Shown here: positions 36,310 to 44,819 of the stretch, in pieces
Numbering within the stretch: position 1 is the first letter of the stretch
Layout of the letters: every line of letters begins with the position of its first letter
From: an uncultured Clostridia bacterium
Lineage (GTDB): Bacteria; Bacillota; Clostridia; Oscillospirales; Ruminococcaceae
Reading direction: 5' to 3'
Length of the DNA: 48,487 nt
Assembly (NCBI GenBank): GCA_947166275.1
Contig: CAMVDP010000015.1
Span: 1 to 48,487 of the forward strand
The notes under the pieces: model-generated
Database searches by the model: none
What the model was told of the DNA's origin: nothing
Seen by the model: the letters and a program-made list of their open reading frames with translations, nothing else
Translations under genes and position numbers: made by a program

Positions 36310-36350
36310 TTTGCAAAAACAACGGCAGACCCTTTATCCCGGGCCTGCCG
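36310..36350 (-). terminator. Terminator of the ligase-ACT operon
   Basis: Stem CGGCAG (36323-36328) with CTGCCG (36345-36350), one A-C mismatch, then CCC/GGG. On the minus strand it is followed by TTGTTTTTGC. It lies 27 bases after the ACT gene stop. Confidence 0.82.
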
Positions 36351-36376
36351 TAATGTGATCTTTCGCGGAGGTTCCG

Positions 36377-36811
36377 TTAGATCTCGGAGATCTCTTTTTC
36401 GGAGATGAGCTTTACGCCCGCCTCGGTAAGCGCGGTCACTGCCGCGTCGTTGTTGTCCACGCGGAGTATCAGGCATGCCATGCCCTTGTCGCGGTTGATG
36501 AACGCTGCGTACATATACTCGACGCTGATATTGTCGTTGTAAAGGATCTTCATGATAGAAGCCATGCTTCCGGGTTTGTCATCTGCTATAACAGCTATGA
36601 CATTGGCCGCGGATGCGAGGAAGCCGCTCTCCTTGAGCGCTGCGATAGCCTTGTCGGTATCGTTTACGATGATACGCATAATGCCGAAGTCCTTGGTATC
36701 AGCGATAGACACAGCGCGGATATTGATGCCTGCACCTGCGAGAGCCTCTGTTACTGCGGAAAGTCTTCCGGGTCTGTTTTCTACGAATACTGATAACTGT
36801 TTTACTGTCAT
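36377..36811 (-). CDS. Tandem ACT-domain protein
   Basis: 144 residues from the ATG at 36811 (GGAGG upstream). Two ACT domains in tandem: QLSVFVENRPGRLSAVTEAL (residues about 4-70) and VIAVIADDKPGSMASIMKIL (about 70-140), each with the N/D-x-PG turn that lines the effector site. ACT domains bind amino acids. This gene directly follows a phenylacetate-CoA ligase (17-base gap), a pairing seen in many anaerobes. An aromatic amino acid sensor that controls the ligase is the likely role. Confidence 0.9.
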   Translation of the reverse strand: MTVKQLSVFVENRPGRLSAVTEALAGAGINIRAVSIADTKDFGIMRIIVNDTDKAIAALKESGFLASAANVIAVIADDKPGSMASIMKILYNDNISVEYMYAAFINRDKGMACLILRVDNNDAAVTALTEAGVKLISEKEISEI

Positions 36812-36827
36812 GGTGATTTCCTCCCTT

Positions 36828-38138
36828 TTATACAAGTCTGCGCTTGTCGATAACACGTACTGCCTTGCCTTCCGAACGCGGGATGCTCTTGGGCTCGACG
36901 AGCGTGATCTTTGCCTTGATGCCGAGTATCTGCTGGATGTCAGCGCTGAGCTTCTTTTCGAGTGTTACAACATCCTTGATTGTATCGCTGAACATATCGT
37001 CGGAGAGCTCTACCTTTATCTCGAAGGTGTCCGTTGTGCCTATGCGATCAACAATGATCTGATAGTTCGGAGCAGCCTTGAAGTCCTTGATGAGCACGGT
37101 CTCGATCTGTGACGGGAATACGTTGACGCCCTTGATGATGAGCATATCGTCGCTTCTGCCCATGGGCTTCGACATTTTTACAAGTGTTCTGCCGCAGGAG
37201 CACTTCTCTCTCGACAGCACGCAGATATCGCGGGTGCGGTATCTGATGAGCGGGAAGGCTTCCTTGGTGATGCTGGTGAACACGAGCTCACCCTTTGTGC
37301 CGTCGGGAAGCGGTTCGCCGGTCTCGGGGTCGATGATCTCGGCGATGAAGTTATCCTCGTTGATGTGCATACCCTTCTGTTCGCAGCACTCGAATGCCAC
37401 GCCGGGACCGCTGGTCTCGGTGAGACCGTAGATATCGAAAGCTTTGATGCCGAGTGACTTTTCGATCTGCTGGCGCATTTCTTCTGTCCACGGTTCGGCG
37501 CCGAAGATGCCGGCCTTGAGCTTGATATCATCGGGAGTGTAGCCCATTTCCGCGAGAGTTTCACCGATATATGCGGCGTATGAAGGTGTACAGCAGAGGA
37601 TAGTGGAACCGAGGTCTATCATGAATTGTATCTGTCTTTCGGTATTGCCCGAGGACATAGGGAGAGTCAGACAGCCTACCTTGTGCGAGCCGCCGTGAAG
37701 TCCGGAACCGCCTGTGAAAAGACCATAGCCGTATGCTACCTGTACAACATCGTCCTTTGTGCCGCCTGCTGCGGTTATGGCTCTCGCAACACAGTCCTCC
37801 CACATATCAACGTCATTCTGGGTATAGAACGCGACCACGCGCTTGCCGGTAGTGCCGCTTGTGGACTGAATGCGCACGCAATCGCTGAGCGGTACTGCGA
37901 GAAGTCCGTAAGGGTATCCGTCACGCAGGTCGGTCTTGCTTAAAAAAGGGAGCTTGTGAAGATCCTCGATGCCATGTATATCATCGGGTGACACACCTTT
38001 TTCTTCCATTTTCTTCCGATAGTACGGAACGTTGTCCCACACATGTTTTATCTGCTTCACAAGACGTTCGCTCTGGAGCTTTATCATTTCATCGCGCGGC
38101 ATCGTCTCGATCTGCTCGTTCCAATATCTTTCTGCCAT
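36828..38138 (-). CDS. Phenylacetate-CoA ligase family protein (436 residues)
   Basis: Second PaaK-family enzyme, full length. It starts RYWNEQIETMPRDEMIKLQ, typical of the family's N-terminus, and has IQSTSGTTGKRVV (P-loop), FDIYGLTETSGPGVAFEC, YRTRDICVL, a CSCGRTL metal-site motif, and KGVNVFPSQIETVLI. The paralogue at 26250 is shorter at the N-terminus and differs in most residues outside motifs, so the two are old paralogues, probably with different aryl or acyl substrates. First gene of a two-gene unit with the ACT protein. AGGAGGA precedes the ATG; promoter at 38213-38241. It is divergent from the ExbB-like operon. Confidence 0.94.
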   Translation of the reverse strand: MAERYWNEQIETMPRDEMIKLQSERLVKQIKHVWDNVPYYRKKMEEKGVSPDDIHGIEDLHKLPFLSKTDLRDGYPYGLLAVPLSDCVRIQSTSGTTGKRVVAFYTQNDVDMWEDCVARAITAAGGTKDDVVQVAYGYGLFTGGSGLHGGSHKVGCLTLPMSSGNTERQIQFMIDLGSTILCCTPSYAAYIGETLAEMGYTPDDIKLKAGIFGAEPWTEEMRQQIEKSLGIKAFDIYGLTETSGPGVAFECCEQKGMHINEDNFIAEIIDPETGEPLPDGTKGELVFTSITKEAFPLIRYRTRDICVLSREKCSCGRTLVKMSKPMGRSDDMLIIKGVNVFPSQIETVLIKDFKAAPNYQIIVDRIGTTDTFEIKVELSDDMFSDTIKDVVTLEKKLSADIQQILGIKAKITLVEPKSIPRSEGKAVRVIDKRRLV

Positions 38139-38212
38139 CTAATGTTCCTCCTTAATGTGCCTCCGATCAAATTATATGGTGATAAACGGAAAGCAATCGA
38201 ATCAGCACTAAT

Positions 38213-38241
38213 ATTATACCACAGTTTTTGTAAATAGTCAA
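38213..38241 (-). promoter_or_regulatory. Promoter of the ligase-ACT unit
   Basis: On the minus strand TTGACT (38236-38241), 17-base spacer, TATAAT (38213-38218) with TGG before it. Confidence 0.85.
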
Positions 38242-38275
38242 TAAAAATCGTAGGATAAGCAGGCGAAAAAATGTG

Positions 38276-38304
38276 TTGATTTTTGAAACGAATTATGGTA
38301 GAAT
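38276..38304 (+). promoter_or_regulatory. Promoter of the ExbB/ExbD-like operon
   Basis: TTGATT (38276-38281), 17-base spacer, TAGAAT (38299-38304) with TGG before it. The ATG is 21 bases downstream of the -10, so the leader is very short. Confidence 0.78.
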
Positions 38305-38324
38305 AGTAATGCGGGGGTGATACG

Positions 38325-38855
38325 ATGAACATTTTTTCCGTCATCTTCATGAATTTCCTGGGGTTTGACATATTCATTTTTTTAGCCGCGGTATTCAACG
38401 GTTTTCTGTTTTATATGGTCAAGCTCACATCGGACAGGCTGAAGGCGAAGATGAGCCATACCGTGTATGTGCCGCACTTCGAGGCTTCACGCCGTGAAGC
38501 GGACGAACAGGTGTCGGAGCTGCGCGAGGAGGAAGTGCTCACGCTTCGTTCTGCGTCTGACAGGGCATATTCGCTGTTCGTAAATATCACCGGCATTTTC
38601 CCGCTGTTGGGCATACTCGGTACGGTAGTATCGCTGCTCGGATTGGTATCAGATATGGAGAACGTCACCGGAAACTTCTATGCCGCGCTCACCTCAACAT
38701 TCTGGGGGCTCATTTTCGCGATCGTGTTCAAGTTTCTCGATGGGCTTATCGCTCCGCAGATCGAACAGAACGAGAAGAGCGTCAAGCTCTACCTTGACAG
38801 CATAACCAACAGCACTTCTGAAGCTGCGGCAGAGGACGGCGGCAATGAGGAATAG
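38325..38855 (+). CDS. MotA/TolQ/ExbB-type proton-channel subunit
   Basis: 176 residues with three membrane helices: about 8-33 (FDIFIFLAAVFNGFLFYMV), 82-110 (ITGIFPLLGILGTVVSLLGL) and 118-145 (ALTSTFWGLIFAIVFKFLDG). The second and third match the ExbB/TolQ/MotA core, with the G-I-L-G-T-V turn and a Thr in the third helix where ExbB has its pore Thr. The loop between helices 1 and 2 is charged and cytoplasmic (READEQVSELREEEVL). These proteins form pentamers that, with ExbD-like dimers, use the proton motive force to do mechanical work. It overlaps the next gene by 11 bases, so the pair is translationally coupled. Flagellar or TonB genes are absent here. Confidence 0.78.
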   Translation: MNIFSVIFMNFLGFDIFIFLAAVFNGFLFYMVKLTSDRLKAKMSHTVYVPHFEASRREADEQVSELREEEVLTLRSASDRAYSLFVNITGIFPLLGILGTVVSLLGLVSDMENVTGNFYAALTSTFWGLIFAIVFKFLDGLIAPQIEQNEKSVKLYLDSITNSTSEAAAEDGGNEE

Positions 38856-39414
38856 GGGCATAGCGATAGAGCTCACTGCGCTGCTCGATGTCATACTTAT
38901 CATGCTTTTCTGGGTGATGATGAGCATGGAGCGAGAGGCCGAACAGGCAAAGGCAGACGCGGCGGCGACAGTGGCGGAGAAGCAGGCGGAGTTCGAACTT
39001 AAGACTGAGGAACTCACAGCTGAACTTGACAGCGTGAAAGAGCAGTATCAGCGGTTCTTAGACGAAAACGCGGAGGATGTCGCAGTAGCCAACCAGAAAG
39101 CGCTGGATGAGTTCGCGGAGGGGCGTATGCTCACGCTGAATTTAAGCTACGACGCGGTGGGTAAGCTGTTCGTGCTTGACGAGGACGGCGAGATAGCACA
39201 TACTATCCTGTACTCCGAGGAAGACATAGAGAGCTGCATCAGGCGGGCGCTCGACGACTCTGGGCTGGACAGGGACGATGTTATACTCTGCGCGCTCGTA
39301 TATGACGGCGACAGGGCGCTGTACAGGGACGTAAAGATGGTGAAGTCTGCGGCGGAGAATGTAGGCAGGGAATACAATAAGTTTTATTGTACATATATCA
39401 ACATTTCACGTTAA
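38845..39414 (+). CDS. ExbD/TolR/MotB-type partner subunit
   Basis: 189 residues. A short basic N-terminus (MRNRG) and one helix (IELTALLDVILIMLFWVMM) carry D15 in LTALLDV, exactly where ExbD and TolR have their essential proton-carrying Asp. A charged coiled coil follows (residues 29-75, rich in Glu, Ala and Lys), then a soluble alpha/beta domain (LTLNLSYDAVGKLFVLDEDG, ESCIRRALDDSGL, VILCALVYDG) outside the membrane. It is longer than ExbD because of the coiled coil, and lacks the OmpA-like peptidoglycan motif of MotB. Its ATG lies inside the end of the ExbB-like gene. Confidence 0.72.
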   Translation: MRNRGIAIELTALLDVILIMLFWVMMSMEREAEQAKADAAATVAEKQAEFELKTEELTAELDSVKEQYQRFLDENAEDVAVANQKALDEFAEGRMLTLNLSYDAVGKLFVLDEDGEIAHTILYSEEDIESCIRRALDDSGLDRDDVILCALVYDGDRALYRDVKMVKSAAENVGREYNKFYCTYINISR

Positions 39415-39429
39415 AAAGGAGAAAACAAA

Positions 39430-39903
39430 ATGGCAAAAGACATTGAACAGGAAAATGAAAAGCTTGAAAAGCAGAACAGGAAGCTGAAAAAGAAGAACAG
39501 GGCAGGAGTGAAGATAATACTGTTCCTTCTGCTGATCATAGTGATACTTGCGGCGCTGCTGTTCTTCCTTGATCCGTTCGGCTGGGGCATCGGACCCAAC
39601 GCGAAGGGCGGCGCAGGTACTGCGGGAACAGCTCCCGCACAGGGTGAAGCGGCTGTAACGACTGCCGCGGCGGAAGCAGAGACTACAACCGAAGAGCCCA
39701 AGGCTTATACGGACATTGATGTGATCGGAAGCACGTATATGTTCGGCACGGAAGAGACCACTCTCGATGATTTCGTGAAGGTCATAAAAGACTACGGTGA
39801 AGAAGTGATAGTGAACATCACCGACCGTGACTCAACGCAGAACGCTATGAACGATCTCATAAAGCGTCTTGATGAGGAAGGTATTAAGTATATCATGAAA
39901 TAA
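39430..39903 (+). CDS. Bitopic membrane protein, ExbD-like C-terminal fold suspected
   Basis: 157 residues. A basic coiled cytoplasmic segment (EQENEKLEKQNRKLKKKNR), one helix at about 27-46 (IILFLLLIIVILAALLFFL), a Gly/Ala/Thr linker, and a 65-residue outside domain (TDIDVIGSTYMFGTEETTLD, VIVNITDRDSTQNAMNDLIK, ending GIKYIMK). The strand-helix-strand order, with a residue run like the ExbD or TolR outer domain, suggests a second ExbD-like partner without the membrane Asp. That is inference. AAGGAGA precedes the ATG. Third and last gene of the operon, followed by a strong terminator. Confidence 0.65.
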   Translation: MAKDIEQENEKLEKQNRKLKKKNRAGVKIILFLLLIIVILAALLFFLDPFGWGIGPNAKGGAGTAGTAPAQGEAAVTTAAAEAETTTEEPKAYTDIDVIGSTYMFGTEETTLDDFVKVIKDYGEEVIVNITDRDSTQNAMNDLIKRLDEEGIKYIMK

Positions 39904-39904
39904 A

Positions 39905-39946
39905 ACGATACCCCGCAGCTGATGACAGCTGTGGGGTCGTTTTTAT
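39905..39946. terminator. Bidirectional terminator between the ExbD-like operon and the GH13 gene
   Basis: ACCCCGCAGCTG (39910-39921), loop ATGA, CAGCTGTGGGGT (39926-39937), with ACG/CGT outside. It is flanked by A-run and T-run. The minus-strand GH13 stop at 39943 is inside the T-run. Confidence 0.9.
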
Positions 39947-41610
39947 AAGAATCTGTAAACACGTGCTTCATACGGCTCGAAGCACATATTATCCTTGCGC
40001 TCACCGCTGTAGTTGCACAGCATCAGCTCGTTCGGTCTGCCCTCGAATTCCTTCGGGAGCTGCACGTTCACGATATGCTTCGAGAATGAGCAGATGATAA
40101 GCCAGCGGTGTCCCCAGTATGAACGCTCGTACATGTATATCTCGTGAGAGTCCGGATAGTACTCGCGGTAGCTGCCGTAGGTCAGCACACGGCTGCGCTT
40201 TTTCAGCCGCACGCACTTGCGGTAGAAATTGAGTATGCTGTCCGGGTCGCTTTCCTCCGCGGCGACATTGACGCGCTTGTAGTTCGGATTGACCGTGAAC
40301 CACGGCTTGACTTTCGAGAAGCCCGCGTACTTCGCGGAGCTCCACTGCATCGGCGTGCGGGAGGAATCACGGCTTGAGCGGTGTATGCGGCGCATACGGT
40401 CTTCAAGCGTGTCTTTGAGGTGGTACTTCCAGAAATTTGTCTTGCTCGATATATCCTTGTAGTCGTTTATGTCGCGCAGTCGGATGTTCGTCATGCCTAT
40501 TTCCTGCCCTTGATAGATGAACACCGAGCCCTGTTGGAACATGTAGCACACGGCAAGCATGGTGCCGCTCTCACGGCGGAGCTTCTCGCTTCCGTAGCGG
40601 CTGATTATCCTCGGGTGGTCGTGGTTTTCGAGATACAGCGTGTTCCATGCTCTTCCGTTGAGCGAATACTGCCACTTCGAGAACGCTTTTTTCAGCTTCA
40701 CGAGATTGAACGGAAGGTGTATGTACTCGGTGAACAGGCAGTCCGCCATCATGTGGTCGAAAGAGAACATCATATCGAGGGAGCGGTTCTTTCCCGTGAG
40801 ATACATTAGCGCTGTTTTCACCGTGGTCATGGGGCCTTCGCCTATCTGTATGCAGTCATACTTATCGCAGACCTTGCGGAACTCCGACAGGTACTCATGG
40901 ATATGCGGACCGTCCTTGTACGCGAACATTCCGTTGACCGCGGGAATAAACGGCAGTCCGTCGGGAAGTCCCTCTTTCTTGGATATGAAGTTTATCACAT
41001 CCTCGCGGAAGCCGTCCACACCCATGTCCAGCCAGAAGCGCATGATGCTCTTGACTTCCTCGCGCACCTTCGGATTATCCATGTTCAGGTCAGGCTGCTT
41101 CTTCGAGAAGATGTGCAGGTAGTACTGCCCGCGCATTTCATCGTACTCCCACGCCTTGCCCTCGAACAGAGAGTCCCAGTTGTTCGGCGTGTCGCGCCAG
41201 ATATAGTAGTCGCTGTACGGATTATCCTTACCCTTCCGGCTCTCCTTGAACCATGGGTGTTCATCGGAGGTGTGGTTCACAACGAGATCCATTATGAGCT
41301 TCATTCCGAGCTGATGCGTGCGTTTGAGCACCTTTCTGAACTGCTCCATAGTTCCGAAGTCGGGGTGTATGCTTTTATAATCCGAAATGTCGTAGCCGTA
41401 ATCGGCGTTCGGCGACGGATAAACCGGGCAAAGCCATATCGCGTCCACGCCGAGCGAGCGTATGTATTCAAGCTTATCGTAAACTCCGTACAGGTCGCCG
41501 ATACCGTCGCCGTTGCCGTCACAGAAGCTGCGCACCCATATCTGATAGAATGTCATGCGGCGGTAGTTATCTCTTATGCTGTATTCTCTCAATGGTTTCT
41601 GCTGTTCCAT
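39943..41610 (-). CDS. GH13 alpha-glucosidase / oligo-1,6-glucosidase type
   Basis: 555 residues, no signal peptide, so cytoplasmic. Full GH13 catalytic barrel: region I DLVVNHTS, nucleophile D204 in GFREDVINF, general acid E258 in IQIGEGPMTT, and transition-state D331 in ENHDHPR. The block FCDGNGDGIGDLYGVYDKL and PVYPSPNADYGYDI are typical of the GH13_31 alpha-1,4 and alpha-1,6 glucosidases. It should cleave short malto- or isomalto-oligosaccharides to glucose. The start overlaps the end of the glycosyltransferase gene by 22 bases, so the two are co-translated; that pairing may mean that it trims or recycles a glucosyl product, though this is inference. Confidence 0.92.
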   Translation of the reverse strand: MEQQKPLREYSIRDNYRRMTFYQIWVRSFCDGNGDGIGDLYGVYDKLEYIRSLGVDAIWLCPVYPSPNADYGYDISDYKSIHPDFGTMEQFRKVLKRTHQLGMKLIMDLVVNHTSDEHPWFKESRKGKDNPYSDYYIWRDTPNNWDSLFEGKAWEYDEMRGQYYLHIFSKKQPDLNMDNPKVREEVKSIMRFWLDMGVDGFREDVINFISKKEGLPDGLPFIPAVNGMFAYKDGPHIHEYLSEFRKVCDKYDCIQIGEGPMTTVKTALMYLTGKNRSLDMMFSFDHMMADCLFTEYIHLPFNLVKLKKAFSKWQYSLNGRAWNTLYLENHDHPRIISRYGSEKLRRESGTMLAVCYMFQQGSVFIYQGQEIGMTNIRLRDINDYKDISSKTNFWKYHLKDTLEDRMRRIHRSSRDSSRTPMQWSSAKYAGFSKVKPWFTVNPNYKRVNVAAEESDPDSILNFYRKCVRLKKRSRVLTYGSYREYYPDSHEIYMYERSYWGHRWLIICSFSKHIVNVQLPKEFEGRPNELMLCNYSGERKDNMCFEPYEARVYRFL

Positions 41611-43070
41611 AGCCTTTTAAGCTCCTCTCTGACGTTATCCGAAAACCCCTGCATGGCGTTTTTCATGTTCTCCGCCTTTTCGGAGAATTTCTGCTCGGCT
41701 TCCGAGAAGTTCTCCCTCATACCGTACATGTTTTCGCGGAAGCTTTGATACAGTTCCCGCGGAGCGTTCACAGCGTGGCTGAAGCCGTTCATAAGCCCCG
41801 CAGTCATGTCGAGCAGCCTGTCGGAGGCGCTCTTTCTGCGTTCAGCAAGCTCGCCGGAAGCTTTCATTCGCAGTACCTCGCCGTAGCGTTCATACGCGGT
41901 GTTCACGCTGTCCTCCCATGAGATGTATATCTCGTCCATGGCGTTCTGACCAACTCTTGCGGCATCCTGTATATTGCCTGAGATCTCGGACAGCAGCCGG
42001 TGCATATCCTCGGGTGTCTCCTTTATGATGTATCCGTTTCGACGGTCGGTGATGCCTTCGGCGGCGCAGGAGCCCTCGATAAGCACGCTTGCAAGTCCGC
42101 AGGCGGCAGCCTCACGCACCACGATCCCGTTGGTGTCGTAGGTGGACGGGAACAGGAACAGATCAGCCCGGGTATTCCATGCACGCAGAGTGCCGCGGTC
42201 ATAAACGGGTCCGGTGAATATCACCGCGCCGTTATCGCGTGAGCCGGATGTCTTTGATATACCGTCATCGGTGCGCTCGTACAGAGTGATACCGCAGTCT
42301 CTCACTGTGGCTTTCAGTTCGTCGGCATCTCTGCCGGAGCCGACAAATATCATGCGGAAATCGGTGCCGTCCTCCGCGAGCTGTTTCAGCGCGTCGAGTA
42401 TCAGCGGCAATCCCTTGTACTTCATGATGCGCCCCACAAACAGGAATACCGGCACATCCCGCGGCAGGTCGTACTCTCCGGTGGCAGCTCTCACAGCGTC
42501 ATCGTCGGCTCTGCCTTTTGCAAAGTCAACGCCGTTGTTCATTACTATGAAATCACCTTCATAGCCCAGCGAGCGCAGATTTTCACCTGCTCCGCGGCTC
42601 ACCGTCCACACCTCGTCGCAGGCGCTTATGTTCGATACGAGCGCGTGTATGCTCTCACGCTGCAGAAGCTTCGACTTTGTTGCCGCAGCGATATCCACAT
42701 CGAACTTCGTGTGGTAGGTGAATATCACCGGTGCGCCGGTCTCCCTGCGGAGTATTCTTGCCATCACGGTCGAAGACACCGGACAGTGGGAATGTATGAT
42801 GTCCGGCGCAAGCTCTTTCAGCGCGTTCACCGCTTTCATCTCAAACGGGTCGCCTGCGCGGTAGCCGCTTATTATCGCCGTGGTATCATAGCTGTGATAC
42901 GGTATCACAGTGTACGGGTACGAGCTGTAATCCGCGTCAGGGTACTCGGGTGTTCCAACCGCGACGCTTGCTCCCTCGGTGCGGGTAAGTATATCTGCAT
43001 AGTTGAGCACAGCGTTCGCGACTCCGTCTATGACAGGCGGAAACGAATCATTAAGAAGACAAACATTCAT
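41589..43070 (-). CDS. GT4-family glycosyltransferase with helical C-terminal tail
   Basis: 493 residues. The GT-B fold is readable: NDSFPPVIDGVANAVLNYA (N-terminal donor-acceptor loop), IIHSHCPVSSTVMAR, then VPVFLFVGRIMKYKGLPLIL and the E-x7-E motif region FPSTYDTNGIVVREAAACG. It resembles the diacylglycerol glucosyltransferases of Firmicutes, which use UDP-glucose to build membrane glycolipids and lipoteichoic acid anchors; the acceptor is inference. The last 90 residues are an amphipathic helical stretch (SDRLLDMTAGLMNGFSH, EAEQKFSEKAENMKNAMQGF) absent from ordinary members, possibly a membrane-contact tail. Divergent from cardiolipin synthase. Confidence 0.88.
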   Translation of the reverse strand: MNVCLLNDSFPPVIDGVANAVLNYADILTRTEGASVAVGTPEYPDADYSSYPYTVIPYHSYDTTAIISGYRAGDPFEMKAVNALKELAPDIIHSHCPVSSTVMARILRRETGAPVIFTYHTKFDVDIAAATKSKLLQRESIHALVSNISACDEVWTVSRGAGENLRSLGYEGDFIVMNNGVDFAKGRADDDAVRAATGEYDLPRDVPVFLFVGRIMKYKGLPLILDALKQLAEDGTDFRMIFVGSGRDADELKATVRDCGITLYERTDDGISKTSGSRDNGAVIFTGPVYDRGTLRAWNTRADLFLFPSTYDTNGIVVREAAACGLASVLIEGSCAAEGITDRRNGYIIKETPEDMHRLLSEISGNIQDAARVGQNAMDEIYISWEDSVNTAYERYGEVLRMKASGELAERRKSASDRLLDMTAGLMNGFSHAVNAPRELYQSFRENMYGMRENFSEAEQKFSEKAENMKNAMQGFSDNVREELKRLWNSRNH

Positions 43071-43100
43071 GCTGTTATCCTCTCCCTTGGTTTTAACATC

Positions 43101-43129
43101 ATTATATCACAGCGCCGCTCATTTTTCAA
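43101..43129 (-). promoter_or_regulatory. Promoter of the GT4-GH13 operon
   Basis: On the minus strand TTGAAA (43124-43129), 17-base spacer, TATAAT (43101-43106) with TGA before it. Confidence 0.82.
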
Positions 43130-43138
43130 GTGCCGTGC

Positions 43139-43167
43139 TTGTATTTTCGCACATGTTGTGGTATAAT
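43139..43167 (+). promoter_or_regulatory. Promoter of the cardiolipin synthase gene
   Basis: TTGTAT (43139-43144), 17-base spacer, TATAAT (43162-43167) with TGG before it. Its -35 is nine bases from the -35 of the opposing GT4 promoter, so the two promoters may share control. Confidence 0.82.
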
Positions 43168-43199
43168 CATATCAAGATCGGAAATACAGGAGAAGAGAA

Positions 43200-44765
43200 A
43201 TGCAGGACAACGAAGAAATACTGCGGCTGTGCAAGCGCCGCAAAAAGGGCGTGCTGCGCGTCGTGTTCGGACGTACGGGTGTCATACTGCTGCTTGTGGC
43301 GATCCAGATTGCTATGCTGTTTGTTGTTTTCAGGTGGTTCGAGAAATACTTCGGTTGGTTCTCGGCGGCGCAGGCGGTATTTTCGGTAGCGATGATACTG
43401 TACCTGTTCAACTGCGGGATGGACAATTCGGCGAAGCTGACATGGCTGATACTTATGATGCTGTTTCCCGTACCTTCGACGGTGTTTTTCATGTTCACCA
43501 AGGCGGACATCGGGCATAAGGCACTAAAAGACCGCGTGGAGCAGCTGATATCGGAGACTATGACTGCGCTTCCGCAGGACGAGAGCGTTCTTGACGAGCG
43601 CAACGTCAAGGATCCCTGCACCGACGCGCTGTGCAGATATATAAATCGAAGCGGGTGCTTTCCGATCTACCGGAACACATCGGCAGTATATTTCCCGCTT
43701 GGCGAGAAAAAGTATGCGGCGCTCATCGAGGAGCTGAAGAAAGCTGAAAAGTTCATCTTTCTCGAATACTTCATCATCGACGAGGGTCAGATGTGGGGCA
43801 GAGTGCTCGCGATACTTGCGGAGAAGGCAAAGCAGGGCGTGGAGGTGCGGCTGATGTACGACGGTATGTGTGAGATAGCGCTGCTGCCGCATGATTACCC
43901 GAAGCGGCTGGAGAGGCTCGGGATAAAGTGCCGGGTGTTCGCGCCTATAGCACCGTTCCTGTCAACGCACTACAACTATCGCGACCACCGCAAGATACTC
44001 GTCATCGATGGAAACGTTGCGTTCACCGGCGGAGTGAACCTTGCTGATGAATACATCAACCGCGGGTCACGCTTCGGACACTGGAAGGACACCGCAATAA
44101 TGCTGAAAGGCGAGGCGGTGACGAGCTTCACGCTGATGTTCCTGCAGATGTGGAACATCAACGAAAAAACTCCCGACTGGAGCAGGTATCTTACTCCGGC
44201 GAAGCCTGTGAACGCTGTGGGATATGTCATGCCTTTCGGAGATATACCGCTGGACAACGAGAAGGTGGGCGAGTGCGTGTACATGGATATCCTCGGAAGG
44301 GCGTCACGGTATGTGCACATAATGACGCCGTATCTGATACTTGACGGCGAGCTTGAAGCGGCACTGAAATACGCTGCCGAGCGTGGAGTGGATGTGAAGC
44401 TGATACTTCCCGGGATACCTGATAAAAAGGCAGCGTATGCGCTCGCGAAGACTCACTACAAGTCGCTGATATCCTCGGGTGTGAAGATATATGAATACAC
44501 TCCGGGCTTCGTACACGCGAAGGTGTTCGTCAGTGATGATATCAAGGCGGTGGTCGGCACGATAAACCTCGACTACCGCAGCCTGTACCATCATTTTGAG
44601 TGCGCCGCGTATATGTACGGCACAGACTGCATACCCGATATCGAGCGTGATTTCAACGAGACACTCGCGAAATGCCGCGCTGTCACGCACGAGACGATAA
44701 AGCACGAAAAGCTCGGATACAAGGTCGCGGGAGCATTCATGAAGATCATCGCGCCGCTGATGTGA
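43200..44765 (+). CDS. cls: Cardiolipin synthase (phospholipase D superfamily)
   Basis: 521 residues. Two membrane helices at the N-terminus (GVILLLVAIQIAMLFVVF; LTWLILMMLFPVPSTVFFMF), followed by two phospholipase D domains with HKD motifs: HRKILVIDGNVAFTGG and HAKVFVSDDIKAVVGT, each with the conserved His, Lys and Asp and followed by the Gly/Asn block (GGVNLADEY; GTINLDYRS). It joins two phosphatidylglycerol molecules to cardiolipin at the membrane. Monocistronic, with its own promoter. GAGAAGAG precedes the ATG. Together with the divergent GT4 it forms a lipid-modifying gene pair. Confidence 0.93.
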   Translation: MQDNEEILRLCKRRKKGVLRVVFGRTGVILLLVAIQIAMLFVVFRWFEKYFGWFSAAQAVFSVAMILYLFNCGMDNSAKLTWLILMMLFPVPSTVFFMFTKADIGHKALKDRVEQLISETMTALPQDESVLDERNVKDPCTDALCRYINRSGCFPIYRNTSAVYFPLGEKKYAALIEELKKAEKFIFLEYFIIDEGQMWGRVLAILAEKAKQGVEVRLMYDGMCEIALLPHDYPKRLERLGIKCRVFAPIAPFLSTHYNYRDHRKILVIDGNVAFTGGVNLADEYINRGSRFGHWKDTAIMLKGEAVTSFTLMFLQMWNINEKTPDWSRYLTPAKPVNAVGYVMPFGDIPLDNEKVGECVYMDILGRASRYVHIMTPYLILDGELEAALKYAAERGVDVKLILPGIPDKKAAYALAKTHYKSLISSGVKIYEYTPGFVHAKVFVSDDIKAVVGTINLDYRSLYHHFECAAYMYGTDCIPDIERDFNETLAKCRAVTHETIKHEKLGYKVAGAFMKIIAPLM

Positions 44766-44819
44766 CGGAGTTTAGCTAATATTACTAAAAAACACCGCGA
44801 AAATTCATTATTGTGCCGT

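Noticed and set aside
38325-39903. MotAB flagellar stator or Zorya defence motor
   Set aside because: No OmpA-like peptidoglycan-binding domain in the second protein, and no flagellar, ZorC, ZorD or ZorE genes next to it.
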